Positions 15,973 to 25,480 of a stretch of DNA of 64,000 nucleotides are shown piece by piece (within the stretch, counting starts at the first letter, position 1; the number at the start of each line of letters is the position of its first letter). Source of the stretch: BMS3BBIN04 sp964552465 (GTDB lineage Bacteria > Electryoneota > Electryoneia > Electryoneales > Electryoneaceae); contig CAZKGR010000014.1 in assembly GCA_964552465.1 (NCBI GenBank), forward strand, positions 19,306 to 83,305, given 5' to 3'. The notes beneath the pieces were generated by a model, which did not search any database, was not told where the DNA came from, and saw only the letters and a list, made by a program, of their open reading frames with translations. A program made the position numbers and the translations under genes.

Positions 15973-17274
15973 GTGCACGTGGAACGATTCATCGGCGTGC
16001 TTGGGGTGTTTGTATTAATGGGGATTGCGTGGCTTCTGTCAACGAATCGGCGCGCGATCAATTGGCGTACGGTCAGTGTGGGAGTTGGATTACAGGTCGC
16101 CTTTGCATTGTTGATTTTGCGAACCGGTCCAGGCGAGCTGGTCTTTGAGGCGGCGCGTGCTTTCATCTCCAACATTCTGAGTTATACGGATCAGGGTGCC
16201 TATTTCATCTTCGGCAACTTATACCTCTCAGGAACCAACATCGCTGAATCCATCCCCGGCGCAATGCTTGGCAAGGGTTTCGAGGTATTTGATCCCGCGT
16301 CGGGTGGTATGGTCGGCCTCGGGACGATCTTCGCGTTTCACGTGCTTCCCACCATCATTTTCTTTGCCTCATTGATGGCACTGCTGTATCACCTCGGAAT
16401 CATGCAGCAGATCGTGCGCGGATTCGCGTGGCTGATGAAGCGGACGATGAAAACCAGCGGTTCGGAGTCGTTGTCGGCAGCGTCGAACATCTTTGTCGGT
16501 CAGACGGAAGCGCCGTTCGTGGTCAAACCGTTCCTCGCGAAGATGACGAACAGCGAGATAATGGCGATCATGTCGGCCGGATTCGCGACGGTAGCCGGTG
16601 GTGTGCTGGCGGCGTATGTACGCTTTGGGGTTGACGCTGGTCACCTGATGGCGGCATCGCTGATGAGTGCGCCTGCAGCGTTGGTCATGGCCAAGATCAT
16701 GGTTCCGGAGACGGAGAAAAGTGAAACCGCCGACTCGATGAAGATGCACGTCGAAAAGACTTACAGCAATCCGATTGACGCTGCGGCTGGTGGAGCAACT
16801 GACGGTCTCAAGCTGGCGGTTAATGTCGCCGCGATGTTGATCGCCTTCATCGCGCTGGTCGCGTTGATCAACGGTCTGCTCGGTTGGATCGGAGGCTTCT
16901 TCGGCGTGAGCGACCTTTCGTTACGGATGATCCTCGGTTACGCGTTCAGCCCGCTGGCATTCGTGATGGGTGTGGATTGGGCGGATGCCCTGGACGTTGG
17001 CTCGCTGCTCGGCGCGAAGATCACTATCAACGAGTTCCTTGCGTTCATTGACTTGGCAGCGCTGGAAGGCGTGATCAGCGAACGTAGCTTCATCATCTCA
17101 ACGTATGCGCTGACCGGATTTGCGAACTTCTCATCCATCGCGATCCAAATCGGCGGGATTTCGGTGCTGGTTCCGGAACGTCGCGCGACGCTCGCCCGTT
17201 ACGGCCTTCGTGCTATGATCGCCGGTGCATTGGCTTCCTGGCAGACAGCTGCGATTGCAGGGATTTTGTTGTGA
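15973..17274 (+). CDS. nupC: Concentrative nucleoside transporter (NupC/CNT family)
   Basis: About 433 residues, with 8-10 hydrophobic segments. Family signatures include IFAFHVLPTIIFFASLMALL, GSESLSAASNIFVGQTEAP (the nucleoside and sodium site), LMSAPAALVMAKIMVPE and TYALTGFANFSSIAIQIGG. It imports nucleosides with Na+ or H+. The start is GTG 15973 or GTG 15979; both follow a GGGA at 15967-15970 and no ATG is suitable. It is the last gene of the salvage operon, followed by the terminator at 17364-17394. A decayed second copy of its C-terminus lies at 25218-25337. Confidence 0.93.
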   Translation: MHVERFIGVLGVFVLMGIAWLLSTNRRAINWRTVSVGVGLQVAFALLILRTGPGELVFEAARAFISNILSYTDQGAYFIFGNLYLSGTNIAESIPGAMLGKGFEVFDPASGGMVGLGTIFAFHVLPTIIFFASLMALLYHLGIMQQIVRGFAWLMKRTMKTSGSESLSAASNIFVGQTEAPFVVKPFLAKMTNSEIMAIMSAGFATVAGGVLAAYVRFGVDAGHLMAASLMSAPAALVMAKIMVPETEKSETADSMKMHVEKTYSNPIDAAAGGATDGLKLAVNVAAMLIAFIALVALINGLLGWIGGFFGVSDLSLRMILGYAFSPLAFVMGVDWADALDVGSLLGAKITINEFLAFIDLAALEGVISERSFIISTYALTGFANFSSIAIQIGGISVLVPERRATLARYGLRAMIAGALASWQTAAIAGILL

Positions 17275-17290
17275 TGGATTTGCCCCAGGT

Positions 17291-17352
17291 GTCATCCTGA
17301 ACGTAGTGCCTGTCAGCCGTAGCCTCGGCGTAGGTTGAAAGGATCTCTCGTT
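17291..17352. repeat. GTCATCCTGA-type dispersed repeat
   Basis: GTCATCCTGAACGTAGTG...GAAAGGATCTCTCG lies between the nupC stop and its terminator. The same motif in reverse orientation occurs near 27496-27532 (GAGATCCTTCTCG...TCAGGACGAC), and the repeats at 6621 and 35933 have a related GTCATTCTGA end. Non-coding. Confidence 0.6.
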
Positions 17353-17363
17353 TGATAGTGTGA

Positions 17364-17394
17364 CCCGGTCCGGCAGCTGCCGGACCGGGTTTTT
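17364..17394 (+). terminator. Intrinsic terminator of the nucleoside operon
   Basis: CCCGGTCCGGCAG-CTGCCGGACCGGG is an almost perfect long stem followed directly by TTTTT. Confidence 0.92.
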
Positions 17395-17455
17395 ACTCAT
17401 TCCTCAGCATATATTAATATAGATCTATATCCCAATATCTATGGGGGACAATGCC

Positions 17456-19575
17456 ATGCGTACCCTGATGATCTTGATTATCGTCCTTCTTCTACCCATT
17501 GTTGTAATCGCCCAAGACAGCTTGAACGTCAGCATGGTAGCCACGATGTTTGAATCATGGCATATCGGCGAGGAAATAGATGTCGCAGGCAATTACGCCT
17601 ATGTCCTCACCGAAGCAACTGGGCTTCGTATTGTAGATATTAGCGATTCATACTCGCCGGTTGAGATAGGATATCTTCCCTTAAATTGGTTGCCGTATTC
17701 AATAAGCGTAGAAGGTGACTATGCTTACAGAGGTGGATTGTTGACGTTAGTGAGGCGGCTAATCCTATAGAGATTTCATCCTATGAGGTTATTGGTCCGG
17801 CGGGTGGTTTAAAGGTAGTAGGCGATTATGCCTACGTAGCTGACGGTAATGCCGGTCTACGTGTGTTCGACGTGAGTGATCCATACAATCCCGATCATAT
17901 AAGTATTTGCAACACCGGAGGTATCTCTCACGATGTAGATGTTGCAGGTAATTACGCGTACGTAGGTGATGGGGGATATCTTCGAGTAATTGACATCAGC
18001 AATCCACATGCGATTATCGAGGTTGGTTCATGCCAAACATCGGGATTTGCCGAGAAAGTGTCAGTAGCAGACGGATATGTTTACGTAACTGACGATGAAT
18101 GGACTGGATACCTGAGTGTCGTTGACGTTAGCGATCCACTGGAACCAACAGAGGTAGGTGCAACTGCTATTGGCCAATATGGATTAAAAGACGCTGTTGC
18201 ATTGAATGGTTACGTTTATCTCGCATATGGTGGCGACTTACTTGTCTTTGATGTAAATGATCCGACCAACCCTACTCAAGTGGCCTCCTGTCAGGTAGAA
18301 GAAAATGCTTGGGGTGTAGCGATCTCTGGAGATCAGGTAAGTGTAGTATGTCGGTTCAGTGCCATGAGCGTGATTGATGTCAGCAACCCTCTGGTGCCAA
18401 CAGTAACGGGTTCCTATTTCGCTCCGGGGCGACTCTATAACGTGGCCATTTCTGATGGATATGCATACTTGGCTGACGTAGAAGAAGGCTTACTGGTGGC
18501 AGAAATCAACTCTCCAAATGGACCGGTAGAAATTGGTAGTTTTGAAACACTAGGTGAGCCATATGATGTCGCTGTAGCAGATGGCTTTGTTTACTTGACA
18601 GATTCTTTGGAAGGATTACAAGTATTTGATGTCAACAATCCATATTATCCTTTCATAATAACTACAATTGATACTTATAGTTCTTTCGTTGCAATTGCAG
18701 GTCAACATCTTTATGTGGCAAGTCCATCTCTCTACATATTTGACATTAGCAATCCGTATGTTCCAATACAAATTGGATATCTTGGGGTAGGTTTTCTTAG
18801 CGATATGATTGTTGAAGGAAATCATGCGTACTTAGTGGATTATAATGCTGGCCTACGTGTTGTTGATATAAGTGATCCCACCTCACCGATTGTTGTTGGA
18901 TCCCTGCCCATGCAAGCACTATCTGTTGATGTGTCTGGGGATTATGCTTATCTAGCAGCCGAATTCGATGGTTTAGTAATAGTTGATATAAGTGATCCCG
19001 CCGATCCAATCCAAATCGCCTCATATAATTTGCAATCCTATCGAACAGAAGAAGTAAAGGTCGTAGATGGATACGCTTACGTAGGATACGAACAGTCCCC
19101 TGGCTTTCCACGCACCAGATATATGCGTGTAATCAATGTGACTAATCCTGCTACTCCGATAGAGGTCGGCTACTATGAAACTCCAGGTGAACTGAAGGAC
19201 ATTGCGGCAGAGAACGGATTCGTGTATGTCGCTGACAAGTTCTACTTCCACATCCTCGACTGTACTCAGGCGCTCCCTGTCGACGAGAAAATGATTGACC
19301 TGACGCCTGTATCCTTCAGTCTGGGCGCAGCCTATCCGAATCCCTTTAACCCGTTAACGACCTTGAGGATAGACCTTCCGCATCCGTCAAACCTGCAATC
19401 AGTGGTTTACAACATGCTCGGCCAACCGGTTGCGATGCTCGCAGATGGTCGGTTCCTCGCTGGTCAACACATGCTGACCTTCGACGGGACCGCCTTGGCG
19501 ACAGGACAATATTTCATTCGTGTGCAAGTTGTCGGACACTTGGATGAGACCCGCAAAGTGGTGTTGCTGAAATAA
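17456..19575 (+). pseudogene. LVIVD-repeat propeller protein with T9SS sorting domain, interrupted by a frameshifting deletion
   Basis: From ATG 17456 (GGGGGA at 17443-17448) a signal peptide (RTLMILIIVLLLPIVVIAQ) leads into LVIVD repeats (GNYAYV...GLRIVDISD), about 42 residues each. At about 17733-17740 the frame changes. The first frame stops at 17768-17770, while the repeat pattern resumes in another frame as WIVDVSEAANPIEISSYE. Next to its neighbours this repeat lacks about eight residues between GDYAY and WIVDV. From there the frame stays open to TAA 19575, with some twelve more repeats and a T9SS type A tail (AAYPNPFNP...RKVVLLK). The protein would be secreted and anchored or released through T9SS. 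It is either a real recent lesion or a sequencing or assembly error. Confidence 0.75.
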
Positions 19576-19607
19576 ATTGTTGACAGGTTTAGTTTCGTTG
19601 GTGGTAA

Positions 19608-19681
19608 ACCATGGATTAGAAAATGAGCAAGTTGGTATTACTAACTGAATGACACCCGGTTTGGAACCAAACCGGGCCACC
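19608..19681 (+). repeat. Shared 3' element with terminator-like hairpin, copy 1
   Basis: ATGAGCAAGTTGGTAT followed by ACTGAATGACACCCGG and the hairpin CCCGGTTTGG-AA-CCAAACCGGG (19655-19676). Nearly the same 70 bases follow the truncated peptidase at 23976-24048. It sits just after a T9SS gene each time and probably folds as a transcript end, although no T-run follows. Confidence 0.75.
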
Positions 19682-19819
19682 CGTCGAAGTCGAGTTTTGC
19701 CAAGTGGAAGATTCCGGGCAATGTCTCGTATCTTTGGTTATATTAATACAATCAATAACGTATGATGGCTGGTTGGTACCAACTTCTATAAATGCTGACA
19801 TCTGACTTTGGAGGATGAA

Positions 19820-22363
19820 ATGAATCCTACACGTTCAACCATTGCCCCTGTTTACCTTCGGTTGTCACTCCTGATTTTCCTGTTTCTTCCAGCTGTCCCG
19901 GCAACTGCTCAAGTAACATTCAGCAACGAAATCCAGATTACCGGTTTTGAGACTGGGATCAATTCCGTCTATAGCATAGATTTGGATGGTGATGGCGATT
20001 TCGATATTCTCTCGTCATCAGAGACTGATGACAAAATATCGTGGTATGAAAACCTGGATGGATTTGGCAGTTTCGGGTATAAACAGGAAATATCAAATGA
20101 AGCAGATTATGCCTCAGATGTGATCGGGGCCGACATAGACGGAGATGGAGACTATGACGTCATCTCTGCTTCACGGCTCGATTATAAAATTGCCTGGTAC
20201 GAAAATCTAGATGGCCTTGGCAATTTCGGGCAACAGCACGTCATTTCATCCAACGCTGCCTGGGCGACATCTGTTTGTAGTGCAGACCTCGATGGCGATG
20301 GTGATGTCGATATCCTCTCCTCATCCTGGACGGACAACAAAATCGCCTGGTATGAAAACCTGGATGGGTGGGGGAACTTCAGTCCTGAGATCATAATCAC
20401 TACCTCCTGCTCCGGCGCAAATGATGTCATCTGCAAAGATCTGGATGGTGATGGAGATCTGGATGTTCTTTCTGCTTCAGATCATGACCCCAATATTGCG
20501 TGGTATGAGAACACAGATGGATTGGGAACATTCGGTGCACAACAAACAATTTCGAACTACGCTGATGGGGCGAAAACCGTATTCAGCACAGATTTAGACG
20601 GGGATGGGGACAACGACGTAGTCTCTGCATCAGAAACGATTGGCGAAATATCCTGGCAGGAGAATCTTGACGGTCTCGGCAGCTTCAGCGTCGAGCAAGT
20701 CATCGGAACCAGCACGTGGGACGTCCGTTCGCTATACGGTGACGATATGGATGGAGATGGGGATTGTGATTTGCTCTCTGCACACGGTAGTTCCAGAGTT
20801 TCTTGGTTTCAGAACACAGATGGATTAGGAAACTTCGGTTGGCAAAGGTATTTGTCGGAGAGGTCGCGAGGTGTGGCGGATGTCATCACAGCAGACCTGG
20901 ATGGCGATGGGGATAAGGAGGTTATATCAGCTGCAGACGAGTATGATTATATCGAATGGTTTGAAAACCTGGATGATTCAGATTATTTCGGCCAAACGAA
21001 TATTATTACTGTTACTACAGTAGGACCGAGATGTGTCTATTCAGCTGATCTTGATGGTGATGGGGATAATGATCTACTCTCAGGCTCTGAGTACGATGAC
21101 AGAATAGCGTGGTATGAGAATCTGGATGGAGAAGGAACATTTGGTCTCCAACGGACAATTGCGATAGGTGCTCATTCTGGTATGAAAATTACATGCGGAG
21201 ACTTGGATGGCGATGGTGACCTGGATGTCCTTTCCACTTCAAATTCTTATTTGTATTCAGATCGGTTGGCTTGGTACGAGAACCTGGATGGGTTAGGGAA
21301 CTTCGGACCACAATACGTAATTAGACAAGGTAATGGTTCACCCATAGCATCATGCGCAGATTTGGATGGCGATGGTGATCTTGACGTCATTTCTGGTTCA
21401 CATAGTGGATGGTTGACTTGGTATGAAAATCTGGATGGATTAGGGGATTTCGGGCTGGGTAGCCCGATCCCTCCCGATCTTGACGGCGCACAAGCTGTTT
21501 GTTGCGCGGATATGGACGGTGATGGTGACATCGATGTAGTCGCCAGCGATGGTGAGTTTTGGGGGGAAATTGTCTGGTATGAGAACCTGGAAGGATCAGG
21601 TGTATTTGGTGACCGGCAATTAGTGTCAGGTGCAAATGATAGCAGAACAAGTATTTTCTGTACCGATATCGACAACGATGGCGATATCGATGTAATCTCA
21701 GGAACCTACTCTGGTGGTGAACTCTATTGGTTTGAAAACCAGGATGGACTCGGCTCTTTCGCTGCTGGAACTCACCATGTATCACTCTATGCGTCGGGAA
21801 CAACTTCGGTGTTCAGCGTCGATCTTGATAATGACGGTGATAATGATTTCCTCGCAAGTTCTATCTATATGCCGAATATAACCTGGTATGAGAATACGGA
21901 CGGTGCCGGCACTTTCGGCCCTCTTCAAGTTGTGTTCAACAATGCGATAGGATCTGAATCCATATTCAGTGCAGATTTCGATAACGATGGCGACTATGAT
22001 GTGGTCTCGGCATCACTTAATGAACATAAGATCTCGTGGTTCCGCAACGAGTTGATAACTGGAGTAGGCGAAGAAGTCATAGCTTCAGCTAATCCGAAAG
22101 GTTACCGGATACGATCAGTGTTCCCCAATCCTTTCAATCCAGTTACTACTATAGAAATTGAACTCCCAACTGTTTCTGGTCTGCGGCTGAGTGTTTTCGA
22201 TGTCCAGGGACGGCGAGTGGCGATTCTTAATTCTCGTCGTCTTCCTGCTGGTTCACATTGCTTTTCGTTCGACGGTACGGACAGTGCGAGCGGAGTCTAT
22301 TTTATCAGGGCTTTTGTGCCAGGTAAAATGAATGAGATACGAAAAATTATCCTGATGAAGTAG
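19820..22363 (+). CDS. Secreted FG-GAP/VCBS-repeat protein with T9SS type A sorting domain
   Basis: 847 residues from ATG 19820, eight bases after GGAGG. After the signal peptide (about 1-33, ending ATAQ) there are about 16 repeats of some 45-47 residues, each with a DLDGDGDxDxLSAS calcium-binding loop and an IAWYENLDGLGxFG strand. This is the FG-GAP/VCBS pattern that builds beta-propellers. The last 80 residues are a T9SS type A domain (RSVFPNPFNPVTTIEIELP, SGVYFIRAF, EIRKIILMK). It is predicted to be exported and placed on the surface, with an adhesive or structural role. Repeats near-identical in DNA make this gene prone to recombination. Confidence 0.88.
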   Translation: MNPTRSTIAPVYLRLSLLIFLFLPAVPATAQVTFSNEIQITGFETGINSVYSIDLDGDGDFDILSSSETDDKISWYENLDGFGSFGYKQEISNEADYASDVIGADIDGDGDYDVISASRLDYKIAWYENLDGLGNFGQQHVISSNAAWATSVCSADLDGDGDVDILSSSWTDNKIAWYENLDGWGNFSPEIIITTSCSGANDVICKDLDGDGDLDVLSASDHDPNIAWYENTDGLGTFGAQQTISNYADGAKTVFSTDLDGDGDNDVVSASETIGEISWQENLDGLGSFSVEQVIGTSTWDVRSLYGDDMDGDGDCDLLSAHGSSRVSWFQNTDGLGNFGWQRYLSERSRGVADVITADLDGDGDKEVISAADEYDYIEWFENLDDSDYFGQTNIITVTTVGPRCVYSADLDGDGDNDLLSGSEYDDRIAWYENLDGEGTFGLQRTIAIGAHSGMKITCGDLDGDGDLDVLSTSNSYLYSDRLAWYENLDGLGNFGPQYVIRQGNGSPIASCADLDGDGDLDVISGSHSGWLTWYENLDGLGDFGLGSPIPPDLDGAQAVCCADMDGDGDIDVVASDGEFWGEIVWYENLEGSGVFGDRQLVSGANDSRTSIFCTDIDNDGDIDVISGTYSGGELYWFENQDGLGSFAAGTHHVSLYASGTTSVFSVDLDNDGDNDFLASSIYMPNITWYENTDGAGTFGPLQVVFNNAIGSESIFSADFDNDGDYDVVSASLNEHKISWFRNELITGVGEEVIASANPKGYRIRSVFPNPFNPVTTIEIELPTVSGLRLSVFDVQGRRVAILNSRRLPAGSHCFSFDGTDSASGVYFIRAFVPGKMNEIRKIILMK

Positions 22364-22430
22364 GTGCATGTCAGAAAAACGAGACGCGTTATGATGAGCC
22401 GAATTGAGACGCTTCCTGTACTTCCTGATC

Positions 22431-22457
22431 ACTCACTTCTCAGTGAGTGTTTTTTTC
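22431..22457 (+). terminator. Intrinsic terminator after the FG-GAP gene
   Basis: ACTCACT-TCTC-AGTGAGT followed by seven T residues, 67 bases after the stop. Confidence 0.88.
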
Positions 22458-22543
22458 TCATTATCGATTGAAGACTATGTATTCTGCCTCGTTACCGATT
22501 AGCTTCTTCATGTTGATGAGGATTCCACATGGAGACCGAAGTC

Positions 22544-23992
22544 ATGAGATCTATTCTTCTCGTTGTCTGTTTGCTGGCAGTGTCATCTGCCCTCGCGAGC
22601 CCAGTTTCTCTGGAAGAAGCGACGATAGCTGCCCATCGATTTGTCGAGTTCAGAACCGCATTAGATCAATGGGATGGTCAAACGCCTGCAGAGATTCGTT
22701 TGGAACGCGTGATTGAGCATGAAGCGCAAATGTTGGCGTACTACTTCGAAGTTGATCCCGCCGGTTGTGTGCTGATATCCGGATTCCGCGAACTGCCACC
22801 GGTCAAGATGTACTCAGAACATCACCGCCTGACCTTTGAACAACCTGAATCCGCAGGGGTGATGATCACTCAAGTGTTGCAGCAAAAGGCAGCGACCATC
22901 CGCAAGTATCCAGACCTCCCGGCAATGGCAGCTGCAGGCGTAGATGTCACGGCTGTGCAAGAGTGTTACGACTTGTGGCAAGTATTCACCCAACCGTCAC
23001 ACGAGGCGTTTGTCGAAGAAGCGGTTGCTCGAGAACTTGATGAATACATCCCCGGCACCATCCTGATCGATTCCATCTGGCATCAGGAAGCACCGTACAA
23101 CAATTTCTGTCCGATCGAGAACACGGAGAACTGCAAAGTCGGCTGTGTCGCGACCGCTACCGCACAAATCATGTATTACTGGCAGTGGCCAGAAGCAGGG
23201 CAGGGATCACATGGTTATACGTGGAATGGGCAACTTGTCTCCGCGAATTTCAGCGATCCGTACGATTGGAACGACATTCTGCCGGAATACGGGCAACCAT
23301 GGGAACACACCGAAGACGAACTCAACGCGATCGCTGAATTGTGCTTTGAAGTCGGCGTAGCATATGAAATGAACTATGGGGTGGATGGCTCCGGTGCGTT
23401 CACTTCAGACGTGATCACGATTCTACCACAGTATTTCCGTTACCTCGATGGCATAGCTGAAGAGTCCAGAGTCGCGTATCCGGATGATCAGGCATGGTTC
23501 GACATGCTTTGCACTGAGCTTGATCTGGAACGTCCGATGATGTACACCATCCGAAACGCTGATTGGGGTCACGCTATTGTAGTTGATGGATATCGCGTCG
23601 AGTTGGATGTCAACGAGCTACACATAAACTATGGCGGGTGGGAGGATATATTCCTCGGGTGGTACGCGTTGGATGCCATTCCTTATGCCGACTGGCCCGA
23701 TACCGAAACAGCGTATCGCTACATCCAGCCAGATACCCAGGCCGGCGATCCCGATGCTGTAGTGATCACGCTTACCCCGGAACAATACCCATACATGATA
23801 GTCCCGCAAGGCGGATCCTTCACCTATGACCTGACACTCGAAACTAACTTGGATCAACCTGTTTACGGATGTCCAAAAGATCCTCTTCGTCCAGTAGAGA
23901 CGAAAAGCCTCATCCAGGTAGAAAGGGCGGCCCTGTTTGCTTGTCAAACAGGGTTTCATTTGTTAGGTAGTAGTCGATGGATAAGTGTATGA
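22544..23992 (+). pseudogene. C10 (streptopain-type) peptidase paralogue truncated by an internal deletion
   Basis: From ATG 22544 it matches the intact paralogue at 25481 throughout signal peptide, propeptide and catalytic domain, with the Cys in KVGCVATATAQIMYYW and the His in WGHAIVVDGY. Homology stops after ETNLDQPVYG at about 23868. The following DNA, read in the next frame, is VQKILFVQ-stop, the end of a T9SS sorting domain and the counterpart of VQKILLLQ-stop in the paralogue. About 500 bases encoding the Ig-like part and most of the sorting domain were therefore deleted, and the tail is out of frame up to 23992. The protease domain could still fold, but it lacks a T9SS signal and would remain periplasmic. 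Confidence 0.85.
23931..23953. repeat. REP-like palindrome (single)
   Basis: CCCTGTTTGC-TTG-TCAAACAGGG, one arm-pair change from the palindromes flanking the RAYT gene (CCCTGTTGGC-TTG-TCCAACAGGG at 62015). It lies inside the scar region of the truncated peptidase. Confidence 0.75.
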
Positions 23993-24048
23993 GCAGGTTG
24001 GTATCATTCACTGAATGACACCCGGTTTGGAACCAAACCGAGCCACCC
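23976..24048 (+). repeat. Shared 3' element with terminator-like hairpin, copy 2
   Basis: Matches 19608-19681: ATGAGCAGGTTGGTAT, CTGAATGACACCCGG and hairpin CCCGGTTTGG-AA-CCAAACCGAG at 24021-24042. Confidence 0.75.
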
Positions 24049-24116
24049 GCCCGGGGGACATAACCATCTGTAGACTCTCTTGATGCGGGATGTAGAGCTT
24101 TAGAAGGGATTGAGGC

Positions 24117-24770
24117 ATGCTTAAGAACAGGACGAGAAAATACCAGACGGGTCTACTCTGGCAAATTGTGTTGTTGTTATTGATATGTCCTGAGATTCTA
24201 TCTGCGAAAACTCCTGAGTTCTCCTTCTCATTAAACTATAAACCAAATGTGCAGCCGAGTCTGAATTCATTCCATACACAGCATTCTACCTTCGTGTCAC
24301 CAAGGTCCAGCGATTCTTTTCCTGATTCTGGCATTCTGATGGGCAAATATCAAAATGATCTATTTAAAGATTACCCATCAGGTTTCTCTCCATTTATCAT
24401 ATCAACCGAATCAGGCAGCTCGTCTGAATCAGAATCTGGAAGCTCAACTTTGGAAGAAATTGGATACATATTGGCGATGGAAACCGTGTTTACTGGAATG
24501 AGTTATCTCGCAAGCCGAGAGGAGGGTTCAGGTCCTGCTATCGCAGGAGGATTCGATGTCCTTATAGGATTGGCCGGTATACCAAATGCGACCATACAAG
24601 ACTCAAATGCGAAAAAGGCTGGCTACTTCCTGATCTCTGCCGGGTTTATCGCAAAGTCGCTCTATAATTTTCATTATGGTGAAAACCATGATACGAAAAC
24701 CCGATTTTTAACGAATTTCATTGGATTCAATGTACTTGTGTTTACTGGATATTATCTGGACACGTTGTAG
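24117..24770 (+). CDS. Uncharacterised exported/membrane protein
   Basis: 217 residues. An N-terminal hydrophobic signal (about 13-28, ending LSA-K) is followed by a polar, Ser-rich section (GSSSESESGSS near residue 100). Two or three weakly hydrophobic segments come after it (GYILAMETVFTGMSYLA, GGFDVLIGLAGI, NFIGFNVLVFTGYYL). I do not recognise a family. It is AT-rich compared with the core genes and lies in the accessory island. A short gap to the next small membrane protein (29 bases) suggests a pair. Confidence 0.6.
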   Translation: MLKNRTRKYQTGLLWQIVLLLLICPEILSAKTPEFSFSLNYKPNVQPSLNSFHTQHSTFVSPRSSDSFPDSGILMGKYQNDLFKDYPSGFSPFIISTESGSSSESESGSSTLEEIGYILAMETVFTGMSYLASREEGSGPAIAGGFDVLIGLAGIPNATIQDSNAKKAGYFLISAGFIAKSLYNFHYGENHDTKTRFLTNFIGFNVLVFTGYYLDTL

Positions 24771-24799
24771 GAATTCTCTGACTGAAAGACGGTGACTGT

Positions 24800-25087
24800 A
24801 TGTCGAGAGGAACAAAGCTCAAACCACTGAAAATGGCGCAATTCCAGGCATTTCTATTCTCACTCTTGGGTTTGATCGCTGGCATCATCTATTCAATTGG
24901 TGGGGTGATAGTTGATCTGTTCACGATTGGTTTGAACTGGGGAACTGCCATGGCATTCATGGCGTTAGTGGGTATGCCAGTTAGTTTTGCAGCAATCGGA
25001 TTTATGCTGGGACTTGTTGAGGCTGTGCTTTATAATTTGTTCGCGAAGTGGTTTGGTGGATTTAAAATGGATCTCTTTAAAGACTAG
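24800..25087 (+). CDS. Small membrane protein, function unknown
   Basis: 95 residues with two to three transmembrane helices (LFSLLGLIAGIIYSIGGVIV, AMAFMALVGMPVSFAAIGFM, LVEAVLYNLFAKW) and a basic start. This resembles small DUF3566-like proteins with a long intramembrane Gly-rich helix, but no family can be named securely. It follows the previous gene by 29 bases. Confidence 0.55.
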   Translation: MSRGTKLKPLKMAQFQAFLFSLLGLIAGIIYSIGGVIVDLFTIGLNWGTAMAFMALVGMPVSFAAIGFMLGLVEAVLYNLFAKWFGGFKMDLFKD

Positions 25088-25122
25088 GGACTAACGTATT
25101 ATAGACCTGCTCATCTCATAAA

Positions 25123-25204
25123 GACGAAACGCCTCATCCAGGGAGGGAGAATGAGGCGTTTTGCACTGCATATGGTTAACAGGCGGTGAGTGGCAAGTCA
25201 CCGT
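25123..25204 (+). repeat. Shared 3' element with terminator hairpin (copy with 27397-27475)
   Basis: GACGAAACGCCTCATCCAGG, then GAATGAGGCGTTTTGCACTG, ATATGGTTAACAGGCGGTGA and GTGGCAAGTCACC. AAACGCCTCAT/ATGAGGCGTTTT forms an intrinsic-terminator hairpin. An almost identical 80-base element follows the intact C10 peptidase, and its first 30 bases also follow the truncated one (23897-23926). Confidence 0.82.
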
Positions 25205-25217
25205 CAGGCAAAGCCTG

Positions 25218-25337
25218 GGGATTTCGGTGCTTGTCCCCAAACGGAGGAAGAATCTGGCCCGCTATGGTCGGCGCGCGAAGATCGTCGGCACCCTGGCATC
25301 TTGTCAGACCGTCGCGATTACAGGGGTTTTGTCTTGA
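25218..25337 (+). pseudogene. Remnant of a nucleoside transporter C-terminus (nupC-like)
   Basis: Forty codons translate as GISVLVPKRRKNLARYGRRA, then KIVGTLASCQTVAITGVLS and TGA. This aligns end to end with the last 40 residues of the intact transporter at 15973-17274 (GISVLVPERRATLARYGLRA, then MIAGALASWQTAAIAGILL). No start codon or upstream transporter sequence is left. It is a gene fossil between the small membrane protein and the peptidase. Confidence 0.85.
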
Positions 25338-25363
25338 TTGACTAATACTCCTTGACTTAGACG

Positions 25364-25395
25364 CTCACATTCATGTGAGTATTTCTCTTTTTTTG
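25364..25395 (+). terminator. Terminator-like hairpin
   Basis: CTCACAT-TC-ATGTGAG followed by TATTTCTCTTTTTTTG. It stands beyond the nupC remnant and may be that gene's former terminator. The rest of 25088-25480 is covered by the shared element and the remnant; a ribosome site (GGGAGGGG) precedes the peptidase start. Confidence 0.75.
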
Positions 25396-25480
25396 TTCAT
25401 TAATACGCTATTTCTTGCGCCAATCTCTTGAATTAGTTAGCTTCTTGTTAGCCGTACAAACATAGCAGGGAGGGGAAATC

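Noticed and set aside
19900..22060. CRISPR-like array from regularly spaced repeats in the FG-GAP gene
   Set aside because: The period of about 140 bases is the protein repeat (DLDGDGD and WYENLDG), in frame throughout. No CRISPR array is present in the window.
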